Assembly (NCBI GenBank): GCA_903825445.1
Contig: CAIKAS010000275.1
Span: 1 to 39,537 of the forward strand
Reading direction: 5' to 3'
From: an uncultured Acidobacteriia bacterium
GTDB lineage: Bacteria > Acidobacteriota > Terriglobia > Bryobacterales > Bryobacteraceae
DNA length: 39,537 nucleotides
Shown: positions 1-8,207 of the stretch, piece after piece
Numbering within the stretch: the stretch's first letter is position 1
How the letters are laid out: every line of letters begins with the position of its first letter
Made by a program: the position numbers and the translations under genes
The notes under the pieces: model-generated
The model's database searches: none
What the model saw: the letters and a program-made list of their open reading frames with translations, nothing else
What the model was told of the DNA's origin: nothing

Positions 1-1
1 A

Positions 2-160
2 TGCGCCTTGGATAGCCATGGTTTTGCGGCGTTGATTACCATCGGTATCCAATCCTTCAGCGCCTCCGCCGCCGCTAAGCTTCGCTTTCCCGCCCAACTG
101 ATGAACACGTCCATGCTGTATGGCCTCTGGGCGATTTTACCTTATGCCAAACAAGCATAA
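2..160 (+). CDS. 3' end of an unidentified membrane-protein-like ORF (partial)
   Basis: The second forward frame is open from the window edge to a TAA at 158-160 and gives about 52 residues. They are mostly hydrophobic, with two possible membrane segments (around FAALITIGIQSF and LYGLWAILPYA), and end in AKQA. I do not recognise a family. It could be the C-terminus of a multi-pass membrane protein belonging to the island or to the next chromosomal gene. An open frame of this length may also occur by chance in GC-rich DNA, so this is a weak call. Confidence 0.3.
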   Translation, partial: CALDSHGFAALITIGIQSFSASAAAKLRFPAQLMNTSMLYGLWAILPYAKQA

Positions 161-234
161 GCCGTCACCGCGATACCCAGATCCATTTCCGAGGGAGTCT
201 AACAGACGCTGGAGGGTAATTATCTTCCGACGCG

Positions 235-1386
235 TCAGGATGCCAGCGTCTGCGTCAGCGGATCATTGTCCCAGAAATCCTGAAGCCGGGTTTCCAACCG
301 CGCCTGCCGTCGAACGTCCCATTTGCTGTAGTACTTCTCGACAACCCTCATGGAGTTCCCCAGCAGTTCTGCAATCTCTTCCATCGGTGTGCCACGTTCC
401 AACAGATCGCGGGCCAAGGTGTGTCGGAACATATGGGGCGTTGCCTTCGATACATAGACCGTCTTTACATCGGGTTTCAGTTTACCTCCGGATCGCTGTT
501 TGCGTTCGGTTTCGACGGTTTTCACGTCCGCCAGAGTGAACAGCCGTTGTATTCGCGCACCCCACTTGCTGGCGCGCGTGTGGGAGCAGTCCCCTGCCCG
601 TCCAAAAGTAGTATTGATCGCTATCGTGCGGCGCGGCGTTCAATGCGTCAATCACAAACGGCGGAACGCGCCCGAAGACGTCTGCCCCGGTTTTCTTGCG
701 GTAGGTCCTGACACGGTCCCCCTGTACATCGGTTTTGGCAAGCTTGGCCGTGTCACCGATCGATAGGCCGGTGTACCGCATCACGAGCAGGAATACTTTG
801 GTCTGGTCCGCGATTGGCTGGCCAAGACGCCCGTATTCGTCCGGCAGCCTTTCAATGGCCCCGAAGATCCGGGCCACTTCCTCATTCGTGAATGGTTCCG
901 TCTTCGGTCGGCCCTCGGGGATGCTGTCCAGATCGCCAGCGGGGCTTTTGGCGATGTAGTCGGACTTGATGCAGAACCGGAAGAATCCGCGAATCACTTC
1001 CTGGTTGCGACGCTGCGTAGTCAGTGCCCCGGACCACGACGCCCGGAACGCTACCAGGTCATTGAAGGTCACTTCCTCCACCGTGGTCTTCCCCTGCTGT
1101 TCCGCGAAAGCCTGGAGACGTCCCAGCACCAGCCGGGCCTTACGCTGCACGTCGGGGCTGCGACGGGCCGGGGGAGTTCCATCTCCCGAATGACTTCTAC
1201 GGCCCGGTTCCAGTCCCGCACACCGCTGCCGGATGCCGGGTCTTGGAGCGACTGCGGATTGTGCCGTTTGCCGGTGCCGTCAATGCCTTCGAAGTGGATC
1301 GGGCATTTGGGTTTGCTGGTGCAATCCTGCGAACGGGTACCTGCTTTGGGGCAGGCCCCACGGTGACGGCGGTAGAGGTTCAGCAT
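235..1386 (-). pseudogene. Degenerate tyrosine recombinase (phage/island integrase), frameshifted
   Basis: Three reading frames together make one integrase of about 370 residues. The N-terminal piece starts at 1386 (MLNLYRRHRG, a Cys-containing start common in acidobacterial integrases). The middle piece covers about 1160-600 and includes the SAM-like core-binding domain and the first half of the catalytic domain. The C-terminal piece ends at 235 and carries the HMFRH box (H-x-x-R) and the nucleophile region EKYYSKW. Frames change near 1150-1185 and near 585-600. The first catalytic Arg is replaced (YTGLSIGD where YTGLRI is expected), and the second His/Trp position reads LGNS instead of LGHS. 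The gene lies directly downstream of ssrA, a classic integration target. Sequencing error could explain a frameshift, but not two active-site substitutions, so I judge it inactive. Confidence 0.85.
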
Positions 1387-1401
1387 GGCTGAACCTCTAC
1401 C
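1371..1401 (-). promoter_or_regulatory. Perfect 14-bp inverted repeat over the integrase start
   Basis: Bases 1371-1384 and 1388-1401 are exact reverse complements, separated by 3 bases. On the minus strand the 5' arm contains an AGAGG ribosome binding site, and the integrase ATG (1386-1384) lies at the loop, so a folded mRNA would hide both. The 3' arm encodes the first residues (LNLY). It could instead be a recombinase binding site. Confidence 0.6.
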
Positions 1402-1418
1402 ACCCTCATCTTACGTAA

Positions 1419-1450
1419 AACTTACTTGGCCTTGTCTTTGTTTGTAAGTT
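1419..1450. repeat. Short inverted repeat between integrase and ssrA
   Basis: AACTTAC (1419-1425) and GTAAGTT (1444-1450) form 7-bp arms 18 bases apart. They lie in an AT-rich stretch between the integrase start and the ssrA 3' end, where an attachment-site arm would be expected. No second copy of the ssrA 3' end is visible in the window, so the attachment role is only inferred. Confidence 0.3.
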
Positions 1451-1472
1451 ACTGATTTAAATACAGATATTT

Positions 1473-1831
1473 TGGTGGAGGCGGGGGGAGTTGAACCCCC
1501 GTCCGAGAAAGCCAGCAGTGAAGAGACTACGTGCGTAGCGTGTTCTGTTGTCTCGTCCGACGCCTGAGAGCCCGCAAGATAGCGCCGAACCAGCCCGATT
1601 GATCTCGGATCTCGGCTCCGGACAGAAGCCTGCTCCCTATCCCACTGAAATGACACTCACTAACCAGCCCGTGGGCTGACTGGTCGGAGCGACGCGCTTA
1701 GTGTTTAATTAAGCAGCGTAGGCAAACTGCATGTTATTGGCAGTTTTGGTTTTCCGATCGTTTAACGGGAGCTCGGAACCCGGCACGCCTCTCACACCAC
1801 AATTCAATCCCGTCGAAGCCGTTGCGCCCCC
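1473..1831 (-). ncRNA. ssrA: Transfer-messenger RNA (tmRNA)
   Basis: tmRNA rescues stalled ribosomes and tags the unfinished protein for degradation, working with SmpB. The 5' end reads GGGGGCGCAACGGCUUCGAC, the conserved tmRNA start. The 3' end has a T-arm with GGUUCAACUCC and ends CGCCUCCACCA with CCA encoded. The first 7 bases pair with CGCCUCC to form the acceptor stem. The tag frame at 1741-1709 reads ANNMQFAYAA followed by TAA, a typical tag ending in AYAA (most have a form such as ANNDNFAYAA). The RNA is 359 nt, a normal length for the one-piece form. The 3' end faces a decayed integrase, which suggests it served as an island insertion site and was restored on integration. Confidence 0.96.
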
Positions 1832-1845
1832 ATTTGCGCAATCCC

Positions 1846-1851
1846 ATTATA
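1846..1851 (-). promoter_or_regulatory. -10 box of the ssrA promoter
   Basis: A perfect TATAAT on the minus strand lies 14 bases upstream of the mature tmRNA 5' end, as expected for a precursor trimmed by RNase P. No good -35 hexamer is visible 17 bases upstream. It sits in the gap between the secretin stop codon and ssrA. Confidence 0.6.
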
Positions 1852-1876
1852 GCGCGTTTTCGGGACTTGCTCCGGC

Positions 1877-3547
1877 TTAGAGCGGTGTATACGGATGCGT
1901 GTCGTTCCCTGCCCGCAGCGGCGCCATCACATTTTGATCCGGCCCGAGCGACATGATGTGCGGCCGGATGCCGATCAGCAGGTTGCCCGATTCTTTATCG
2001 ATCGACGTCGACTTGAACAGATTGCCAATCAACGGAATCCCACTCAGCCCCCAAATGCCCGACGAACTCTTCGAATGCGAACTACTCATCAGCCCCGCAA
2101 TCACAACCCACTCGTCGTTGCGCGCGCGGATCGTCGTGCTGAGCTTGTCCGTCTGTATCTCGGGAATGCCATCGTCCGACTGGCCGTTCAGCACTTCGTA
2201 GGTCGCTTCAATCACCATGCTGACCTGATCGTCGCCGTGAACGTGCGGCGTGGCTTTCAGGTCCAGCCCGAGATTCTCCCAACTAATGGCAGGTGGTGTG
2301 ACGAAACTCGGACTCGTAGATCCCGTTGTATTCGTCGCGGAAGCGCCAATAAAGCCCGAGGTGATGATCGGATACTTCTCGCCCACATGAAATGTACCCG
2401 CCTGCCCGCTGCCTGCCCGCAATCGCGCGGAATAGAGAGAGCGCCCGGTGGACGATGTTTCATTGAACATGGCCTGCACCTCTGCCGCCGCAATGCCGAT
2501 CAGAGTGCGCCCGCCGCCGAATGCCAGCAGATTCGTGACACCCGATGGGCTGGCCGCCACGCTGTTCTGTATGGAGCCAAGATAGACCAACGGAAAGCTG
2601 TTGGTCACGTTGAGTCCGTAATTGATCACGTCGCTGTCTGAGACCTGCAGCAATTCCAGATCGATCATGACTTCCGGATGGTACGAAACCAGTTGCTGAA
2701 TCACCTGCTGGGCCAGCGAGGCGCGTGAGATCCGGTCGCGGATCACGATCTTGTTATCCACCGTGTCCCAGCCAATCTTATCCACGTTCGTCGTCTGACG
2801 CACTACCTGGACAATTTCATTCAGTTCCTGCGGCGTAATGACCTGCGGAACATCGACGGTCAGCGCCACGGTCTGTTCCAGGTCGTTACGCTTGGCCGGT
2901 GTATCGCGCGCGACCATTAATACGCGCGGCGCGAGCGGAATCACGAATGAGTCCGTGACGGCCTGCACGGCATCCAGCGCCTGCCGATAGTCCACTTCCG
3001 TAATGTGGAAATGCACCGGCGTTCCGGTGGCCGGGTAGTCGCTGTCGAAGACAAGTTGCAGGTTGTAACGCGCCGCCACCTTTTCAAACAGGACGCGCGG
3101 GTTTTCGGTGAGGTCGAAGTCGAACCGGCCCGGCATAGCGTTGAGCTTTGGGGGCGAGGCCAACTGCCGCTCGCCCATGAGTTCACGGGCAGTGATGCTG
3201 TCGAACATCTCGGGAATCGGACCGCCGCCTTCGGCGGGATCGGGCTGGGCAGCTACGGATGTAGAACCTCCTCCGTTCATCCTTCCAGCCGCACCGCGCC
3301 GCTGCAACGCCTCGGCCTGCGCCCGGTAGCCCCGGTTACGCGGCTGAAGCGCGGATGCCTGTGAATAATAAGCGAATGCCTGGGAGAGATCCCCGGCCTT
3401 CTCCGCCCGTTTTGCCTTCTTTGCCAGCGCGGCGGCCAGTTCGGAAGGTGGGTCCTGATCGAATCCGGCCGCTCGTACGGCCCCGGAGGCAAGAAACAGC
3501 CCCAGAACCAAAGCCAGCACGCAGGATCGTAAGCCAAACAACCGCAT
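1877..3547 (-). CDS. Secretin-family outer membrane protein
   Basis: Secretins form outer-membrane rings for type II secretion, type IV pili or related machines. The start at 3547 is preferred over a longer frame to 3637 because it gives a clear signal peptide (MRLFGLRSCVLALVLGLFLA, cleavage after VRA) and has AAGGTG just upstream. The mature protein of the 556-residue product begins with a TPR-like segment (AEKAGDLSQAFAYYSQASAL), then N0/STN- and N1-like domains (VLFEKVAARYNLQLVFDS onward). It ends with the secretin core, including EVMIDLELLQVSDSDVINYG, VVIAGLMSS and GIPLIGNLF. No pilus or type II secretion genes are nearby, so its machine is unknown. It is divergent from the MscS gene. Confidence 0.88.
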   Translation of the reverse strand: MRLFGLRSCVLALVLGLFLASGAVRAAGFDQDPPSELAAALAKKAKRAEKAGDLSQAFAYYSQASALQPRNRGYRAQAEALQRRGAAGRMNGGGSTSVAAQPDPAEGGGPIPEMFDSITARELMGERQLASPPKLNAMPGRFDFDLTENPRVLFEKVAARYNLQLVFDSDYPATGTPVHFHITEVDYRQALDAVQAVTDSFVIPLAPRVLMVARDTPAKRNDLEQTVALTVDVPQVITPQELNEIVQVVRQTTNVDKIGWDTVDNKIVIRDRISRASLAQQVIQQLVSYHPEVMIDLELLQVSDSDVINYGLNVTNSFPLVYLGSIQNSVAASPSGVTNLLAFGGGRTLIGIAAAEVQAMFNETSSTGRSLYSARLRAGSGQAGTFHVGEKYPIITSGFIGASATNTTGSTSPSFVTPPAISWENLGLDLKATPHVHGDDQVSMVIEATYEVLNGQSDDGIPEIQTDKLSTTIRARNDEWVVIAGLMSSSHSKSSSGIWGLSGIPLIGNLFKSTSIDKESGNLLIGIRPHIMSLGPDQNVMAPLRAGNDTHPYTPL

Positions 3548-3699
3548 CACCTTAGATGACGCTTCATACCCCCGCCGCGTGCAGGGAATTTCAGCGGGCC
3601 TTTTGTGGGCCGCACTACTACGCTCGGATTTCCCCACTTTGCCGGCATTCCCGCCAATCTATCAGTATTCATGTCGTGCACCCAATTTCAGCCTCCAGC

Positions 3700-3728
3700 T
3701 TGTGCAAGTCCACCCCGTCCCCGACAAT
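3700..3728 (+). promoter_or_regulatory. Candidate promoter of the MscS gene
   Basis: TTGTGC (3700-3705), a 17-base spacer and GACAAT (3723-3728) resemble a sigma-70 promoter a few bases before the ATG at 3740. If real, the leader would be very short. The match is moderate. Confidence 0.35.
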
Positions 3729-3739
3729 AGAAGTTCGCC

Positions 3740-4792
3740 ATGCACCAGATGATGAACGACCCGTTTGTGGTCGCCATTCCGTTAGCGCTGCTCATTGCCA
3801 CGGTCCTTGCCGGTCTGCTGGTGCGAAATGTGGTGTTCCGCGCCATCCGCGGGTGGGCAAAGAACAGCGACAGCCAGCTGGATGGACCCATCATCCGCAC
3901 CCTCAGGGGACCGATCCTGCTTTGGTCGGTCATCCTCGGGCTGCATGTTGCTACGCAGAATTCGGAGATTCCGGCCCGGTACCTCAACTACATTCCACGA
4001 ACCCTGAGTGTTTTGTGGGGACTATCTTTGACGATTGCCGCAAGCCAGCTGGCCGGCAGCATGGTGCGGTTTTACGGCAGGGATGCCGGGGGCGTCCGAT
4101 CGGTCACCAGCCTGAGCCAAAAACTTGCGCAGTTTTCCATTTTGATTGTCGGCGTGCTCTGGCTGCTCAAGGAAGTTTTCGATGTCAGCCTGACGCCGGT
4201 CCTCACTACCCTCGGCGTCGGTGGCCTGGCTGTGGCGCTGGCGCTGCAGGATACGCTTTCGAATCTTTTCGCCGGCTTCTACGTTTCAGTCTCCGGCCTG
4301 GTGCGGATTGGCGATTACATCCGCCTGAATTCCGGCGAAGAGGGTTACATCGCGGACATCAACTGGCGCTGCACCACGATGCGGACGCGTTTCAACAACC
4401 TGGTCGTCATCCCGAACAACAAGCTGGGCCAGGCGATTTATACCAACTACTTTCTGCCGGATGGGCGGATGGTGGCGTCGATCCTGTTCGGAGTGGATGG
4501 GGCATGCGATGTGGAACAGGTGGAAAAGCTTCTGACGGAGGAGACGCTGGCATGCGCTGCAGAGGTCCAAAGCCTGCTCAGCGACCCACCGCCGTCAGTG
4601 CGTTTCAACCCGGGCCCATGGAGCGGCGCGCTGATCTTCCAGGTAGTCTTTAGCGTGAACCAGTTTGCGGACGTGCCGGTGGCGAAGAGCGAGATACGCA
4701 AACGTGTGTTTAAGCGCCTCCGTCAGGAAGGCATCGTAGTTAGTTTCCCGGCATCCGCCACACCAACTCTCAGTGAACATCCCAGCGATTGA
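3740..4792 (+). CDS. MscS-family small-conductance mechanosensitive channel
   Basis: MscS channels open under membrane tension and release solutes during hypo-osmotic shock. The 350-residue protein has four or five predicted membrane segments. They end in the pore helix (about residues 150-185, LTTLGVGGLAVALALQDTLS followed by NLFAGFYVSVSGLVRIGDYI), the most conserved part of the family. The beta domain follows (GEEGYIADINWRCTTMRTRF, then VIPNNKL, normally seen as the V.IPN motif), and then the alpha/beta C-terminal domain. Length and order are typical of the MscS/YnaI size class. The 3' end overlaps the next gene by 20 bases, suggesting translational coupling. Confidence 0.93.
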   Translation: MHQMMNDPFVVAIPLALLIATVLAGLLVRNVVFRAIRGWAKNSDSQLDGPIIRTLRGPILLWSVILGLHVATQNSEIPARYLNYIPRTLSVLWGLSLTIAASQLAGSMVRFYGRDAGGVRSVTSLSQKLAQFSILIVGVLWLLKEVFDVSLTPVLTTLGVGGLAVALALQDTLSNLFAGFYVSVSGLVRIGDYIRLNSGEEGYIADINWRCTTMRTRFNNLVVIPNNKLGQAIYTNYFLPDGRMVASILFGVDGACDVEQVEKLLTEETLACAAEVQSLLSDPPPSVRFNPGPWSGALIFQVVFSVNQFADVPVAKSEIRKRVFKRLRQEGIVVSFPASATPTLSEHPSD

Positions 4793-5216
4793 GCTCACGG
4801 AACATCTGCGCGCGTTGCCGCCGGGGCGAGCGCTCGATCTCGCGTGTGGGGGCGGTCGCCATGCCGTGTGGCTGCGCGATGCCGGCTGGAGCGTTACCGG
4901 AGTGGATCAGGTAGTTCAGCCGATCGACCGTGTAACGGTCATCAGAGCCGATCTGGAAGCCGGCGAATTCGCCATCGAGCCAGGCACCTGGGATCTGATC
5001 TTATGTTGGCTTTACTGGCAGGAGAACCTGCTGCCGTCAATCGAAGCGGGAGTGCGTTCCGGCGGAGTAGTGGCGCTGGCTGGCAAATTGACCGGACGTT
5101 TCGCGACCTCGCTGGATTTATACCGCCGGGCTTTTCCAGATTGGGAAGAAATCGCCGCCGGAGAAGATGGTTTCAAGGCGTTCTTCATCGCCCGTAAGCC
5201 AGGCACCCGAACCTAA
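4773..5216 (+). CDS. Small class I SAM-dependent methyltransferase
   Basis: The 147-residue protein starts at GTG 4773, inside the end of the MscS gene. Motif I, the SAM-binding glycine loop, reads ALDLACGGGRHAVWLRDAG (about residues 20-38). The acidic residue after strand 2 is in VTGVDQ, and WDLILCWLYW matches motif IV. It resembles TehB-like and UbiE-like small methyltransferases but lacks a substrate domain, so the substrate is unknown. It is on the short side for the family (usually about 190 residues or more) and lacks the usual N-terminal helices. Its overlap with the channel gene suggests co-expression; no functional link is evident. Confidence 0.8.
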   Translation: MNIPAIELTEHLRALPPGRALDLACGGGRHAVWLRDAGWSVTGVDQVVQPIDRVTVIRADLEAGEFAIEPGTWDLILCWLYWQENLLPSIEAGVRSGGVVALAGKLTGRFATSLDLYRRAFPDWEEIAAGEDGFKAFFIARKPGTRT

Positions 5217-5223
5217 ACGAAAC

Positions 5224-6249
5224 TTAGCCGACGGACACGAGTTCCGGTTCGAAAAACTCATCCACTAACCGAAGAATTTCCGTGGCTTCGTGAACCTTGT
5301 AAATCGACGCTCGCAGATGCGCGCCTCCGCGAATGCCGTGCGTGAAGTAGGTGGCGAACTGCTTCATCTTGCCTGCGGAATCGTCTTCGCGCCGGTCCAG
5401 CAGCATTTTGTAATAAGTCCGCATCATCTCGTAACGGTCCAGATGGCTCGGCTCATCATAGCGCCCGGTCGCCAGATACTGCTGAATCTGCCGGAAAATC
5501 CATGGATTCGACGACGCAGTGCGGCCGATCATGACGGCGTCGCAGCCAGTTTCTTCCACCATCCTGACGGCGTCTTCCGGTGTCAGGATGTCTCCATTGC
5601 CAATCACTGGAATCTTCACCGCGGCCTTCAGCGCCGCAATTCGCGACCAGTCAGCATGTCCGCTATAACCCTGTTCCCGCGTGCGCGGATGCAACGCTAC
5701 GGCCTGCAGTCCGCAATCTTCGGCAATGCGGCCCATCTCCGTCATCACGAGTTCGTGATCATTCCAGCCCGCGCGAAACTTGCACGTGAGCGGAATCGTG
5801 ATCGCCTTTCGCACTGCCCGCAGAATATTTTCGACCAGCGGAAGATCGCGCAGCAGCCCCGAGCCGCCATTGCATTTCACGACCTTTTTCACCGGGCAGC
5901 CGAAGTTGATGTCGAGAAAATCGAAGCCGAGATCCTGGCAAACACGCGCTGCTTCCGCCATCACTTCAGGATCGGAACCAAACAACTGCGCCGAAATCGG
6001 ATGCTCCTCGGGCTGGAACGCCAGGTATCGCGCCAGCGTTCGATTGCTCATTTTCAAGCCACCGGATTCAACGTCGAGCGCCGCGCTCACTCCGTGCGAA
6101 CTGGTAAATTCCGTCATGATCAATCCGCAGCCGCCCAGATTGCGGATGAAACGGCGAAATACCGTGTCCGTCACGCCTGCCATGGGGGCAAGCACGGTGG
6201 CGGGCGCAAGTGTGACGTTGCCGATTCGGAATGACGAGGGGAATCCCAC
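5224..6249 (-). CDS. dusB: tRNA-dihydrouridine synthase DusB
   Basis: Dus enzymes are FMN- and NADPH-dependent and reduce specific uridines in tRNA. The 341-residue protein opens with the FMN-binding strand VLAPMAGVTDTVFRR (about residues 19-33). The catalytic cysteine is Cys118 in DINFGCPVKKV. Further family motifs are HPRTREQGYSG, IPVIGNGDI and MIGRTASSNPW. Length and motif pattern fit the DusB/NifR3 group. The start is a GTG at 6249 with no strong ribosome binding site; a downstream start is possible but would cut into the first strand. It lies 19 bases after mreD on the same strand and may be the last gene of the mre operon. Confidence 0.94.
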   Translation of the reverse strand: MGFPSSFRIGNVTLAPATVLAPMAGVTDTVFRRFIRNLGGCGLIMTEFTSSHGVSAALDVESGGLKMSNRTLARYLAFQPEEHPISAQLFGSDPEVMAEAARVCQDLGFDFLDINFGCPVKKVVKCNGGSGLLRDLPLVENILRAVRKAITIPLTCKFRAGWNDHELVMTEMGRIAEDCGLQAVALHPRTREQGYSGHADWSRIAALKAAVKIPVIGNGDILTPEDAVRMVEETGCDAVMIGRTASSNPWIFRQIQQYLATGRYDEPSHLDRYEMMRTYYKMLLDRREDDSAGKMKQFATYFTHGIRGGAHLRASIYKVHEATEILRLVDEFFEPELVSVG

Positions 6250-6268
6250 AAGACCAGTTTAGCGTCGA

Positions 6269-6811
6269 TTATTCTCTAATACGGAGCTTGTCTAAGAAGT
6301 GGAACAGCGCCACGCCAATCAGCGCGTTCACCACTGCCAGAATCGCCTCGCCCTGCAGGTCGAAAACCACTGGCTGATCCAGCACGGCCCGCTGCAGCAC
6401 CCAGTAAAGAAACTGGTGGAACATGTAAAACACCAGGCAGAGCATAACCCGAACAAGCGAGTGCTCCACGTCGAACTGCATTCCGATGGAGGCTGCGAAA
6501 TAACCCACCATCGTCTTGCACATCCCGTACATCCCGATGTAAAAGCGCGAGAAAGAATCCTGCGCCAGGCCAAGGATCAGTCCGATGGTCAACCCGCGAA
6601 TCTGTGAGCGGCGCATCAGCGCAAAATAGATGGTCACCAGCAGCGGAAGATCGATCTTCGCCACAAATCGCAGTGTCTGGAAAAGTGGCAGGTAAATCTG
6701 TATCAGCAGCGCGCTCAAAGGCACCACAATAAAGACCCAGACAGGGTACTGGGCACGTCGCACCTGACGCGCATCGTCGACCAGAATATGGCTGGTGGAG
6801 TTGGAATCCAT
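6269..6811 (-). CDS. mreD: Rod shape-determining protein MreD
   Basis: MreD is an inner-membrane partner of MreB and MreC in the elongasome, which directs sidewall peptidoglycan synthesis. The 180-residue protein is a multi-pass membrane protein with about five hydrophobic segments (VFIVVPLSALLIQIYLPLF near the N-terminus; ILGLAQDSFSRFYIGMYGM in the middle is the recognisable MreD loop). It starts at ATG 6811, overlapping the mreC stop by one base (TGATG), a sign of coupled translation. Position and order mreB-mreC-mreD support the call. Confidence 0.9.
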   Translation of the reverse strand: MDSNSTSHILVDDARQVRRAQYPVWVFIVVPLSALLIQIYLPLFQTLRFVAKIDLPLLVTIYFALMRRSQIRGLTIGLILGLAQDSFSRFYIGMYGMCKTMVGYFAASIGMQFDVEHSLVRVMLCLVFYMFHQFLYWVLQRAVLDQPVVFDLQGEAILAVVNALIGVALFHFLDKLRIRE

Positions 6812-8166
6812 CAGGGTTGCGTCGCCCCTCCCGTCACAGCATTCCCGGAGGAGGTAGCGCGAAACCTCGCCATTCCCGACGCACTCTGCGGTCGCGGAAC
6901 AATGCGTACTCCACCCGACGCGCCACCCGCCCGGACAGTGCCGCCGGCTCCAACGGTGCCGCCGGCTCCAACAGCGCTGCCGGCTCCCAAAACGCCTCGT
7001 GCCGCAGCGCCAGTCCCGCCAACCGGACGAACCGGCGTTCTCATCACGGGGCGTGGCGCGCCCGGTCCAGAAGCCCCGCGAGCAGCACTAAATCCCGTCC
7101 CTCCACTGGCCCCCGCAGCCACTGCCGGCGCGTTCACACCCGGCACCTTGATGTTAAAATCCGGCACCCTGGAGCCAGGAGTGCCGTCGCCCATCACATG
7201 CCCCTGTGCCGCTCCGATCTTCCGATACTGATCCACCATCTGATCTGCCTGCGTTCCCGCGGTCGCTGCTTGCGGTACTGCCCCCGCGGCCGACGGGCTG
7301 TCAGGCCCCAAAAAGACCGGTGAATCGGGCGGAGGCAAATCGGGAATCTCCTGATGCACCGGATCCACAATGACGAACACGTCCTCCGGCGAGGCTTCAG
7401 CCCCGTAAGGAGCTACATAGATCTCCTGAAATGTAGCCCCATCCTGAACGCTAACGATCTTGCCCGCCGGCATGCCTCGCGGAAACACACGGTCGTCTCC
7501 CGACGTGAAAAATGCTTCGCCTTTCTCCACTTTTTGACCGCTCGGCACGTAGTCGATCCTGGCCGTGGTGTTGCCCATCCCCTTCATGACGCCGCGTGTA
7601 TGATTCTTCTGCGTTTCCACGGCCGCAGCAAAGCCCGCATCGGTAACGGAGAGTACCTGACTGGCATACGGATACACCGCCAGTACTTTGCCAACGATGC
7701 CTTCGGGAGTCACCACCGCCATGCCCTTTTGCACGCCCGCGTTGCTGCCCTGATCGATCAAAATGGATCGCGTACCCAGTCCAGTGGTCGCACCGATCAC
7801 GCGCGCGCCAATCAGCTTCGAAGGAATGTGGGCCTTGAATCCCGCCAGTTCTCCCGCGCGCTGTGCGACCGCAAGTTCGTCCTGCAGTAATTTGTTTTTC
7901 AGACGTAATTCGTCGCGTTCCGAACGCAGTGCCCGGGTCTCATCGCGAGTCCCGCGAAAGCTGAAGTAATCGGTGAAGACGCCAAACGCGCCGGAACGAA
8001 GATTTTCGATAACACTTGCCACCGGGGTGACAGCACTGACGGCCCAAATTCGGAGCAGCGGAACATCGTTGTCGCGACGAACCTGCCAGGCGACGGCTCC
8101 AATCTGCGCAAGAATCGCCACAAACAGTACGGTGATATTCCGGTACCGGTGAAGTAGCGATTCCAT
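6811..8166 (-). CDS. mreC: Rod shape-determining protein MreC with long Gly/Ala/Pro tail
   Basis: MreC is a bitopic inner-membrane protein whose periplasmic beta-barrel regulates the elongasome. Residues 1-30 contain the membrane anchor (ITVLFVAILAQIGAVAWQV). A coiled coil follows (about 75-105, DETRALRSERDELRLKNKLL), then the two beta domains (LIGARVIGATTGLGTRSILI, ...GIVGKVLAVYPYASQVLSVTD, ending near ASPEDVFVIVD). At 451 residues it is much longer than usual (about 280-350). The surplus is a C-terminal tail from about residue 285 to the end that is Pro-, Gly- and Ala-rich, with repeats such as GAGGTVGAGGTVRAGGA. The tail's function is unknown. Confidence 0.93.
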   Translation of the reverse strand: MESLLHRYRNITVLFVAILAQIGAVAWQVRRDNDVPLLRIWAVSAVTPVASVIENLRSGAFGVFTDYFSFRGTRDETRALRSERDELRLKNKLLQDELAVAQRAGELAGFKAHIPSKLIGARVIGATTGLGTRSILIDQGSNAGVQKGMAVVTPEGIVGKVLAVYPYASQVLSVTDAGFAAAVETQKNHTRGVMKGMGNTTARIDYVPSGQKVEKGEAFFTSGDDRVFPRGMPAGKIVSVQDGATFQEIYVAPYGAEASPEDVFVIVDPVHQEIPDLPPPDSPVFLGPDSPSAAGAVPQAATAGTQADQMVDQYRKIGAAQGHVMGDGTPGSRVPDFNIKVPGVNAPAVAAGASGGTGFSAARGASGPGAPRPVMRTPVRPVGGTGAAARGVLGAGSAVGAGGTVGAGGTVRAGGASGGVRIVPRPQSASGMARFRATSSGNAVTGGATQP

Positions 8167-8207
8167 AGTTGTGGCGGATCGGACCCCGTGCTACCGATTG
8201 TCTCCCA

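Noticed and set aside
1473..1540. tRNA-like 3' end with T-arm and CCA
   Set aside because: It is the tRNA-like domain of tmRNA; no complete cloverleaf with an anticodon exists here. I saw no tRNA or rRNA gene elsewhere in the window.
3556..4653. Plus-strand ORF of 365 codons overlapping the MscS gene in another frame
   Set aside because: The MscS frame has a complete family pattern; this one is rich in Pro, Arg and Cys and matches nothing.
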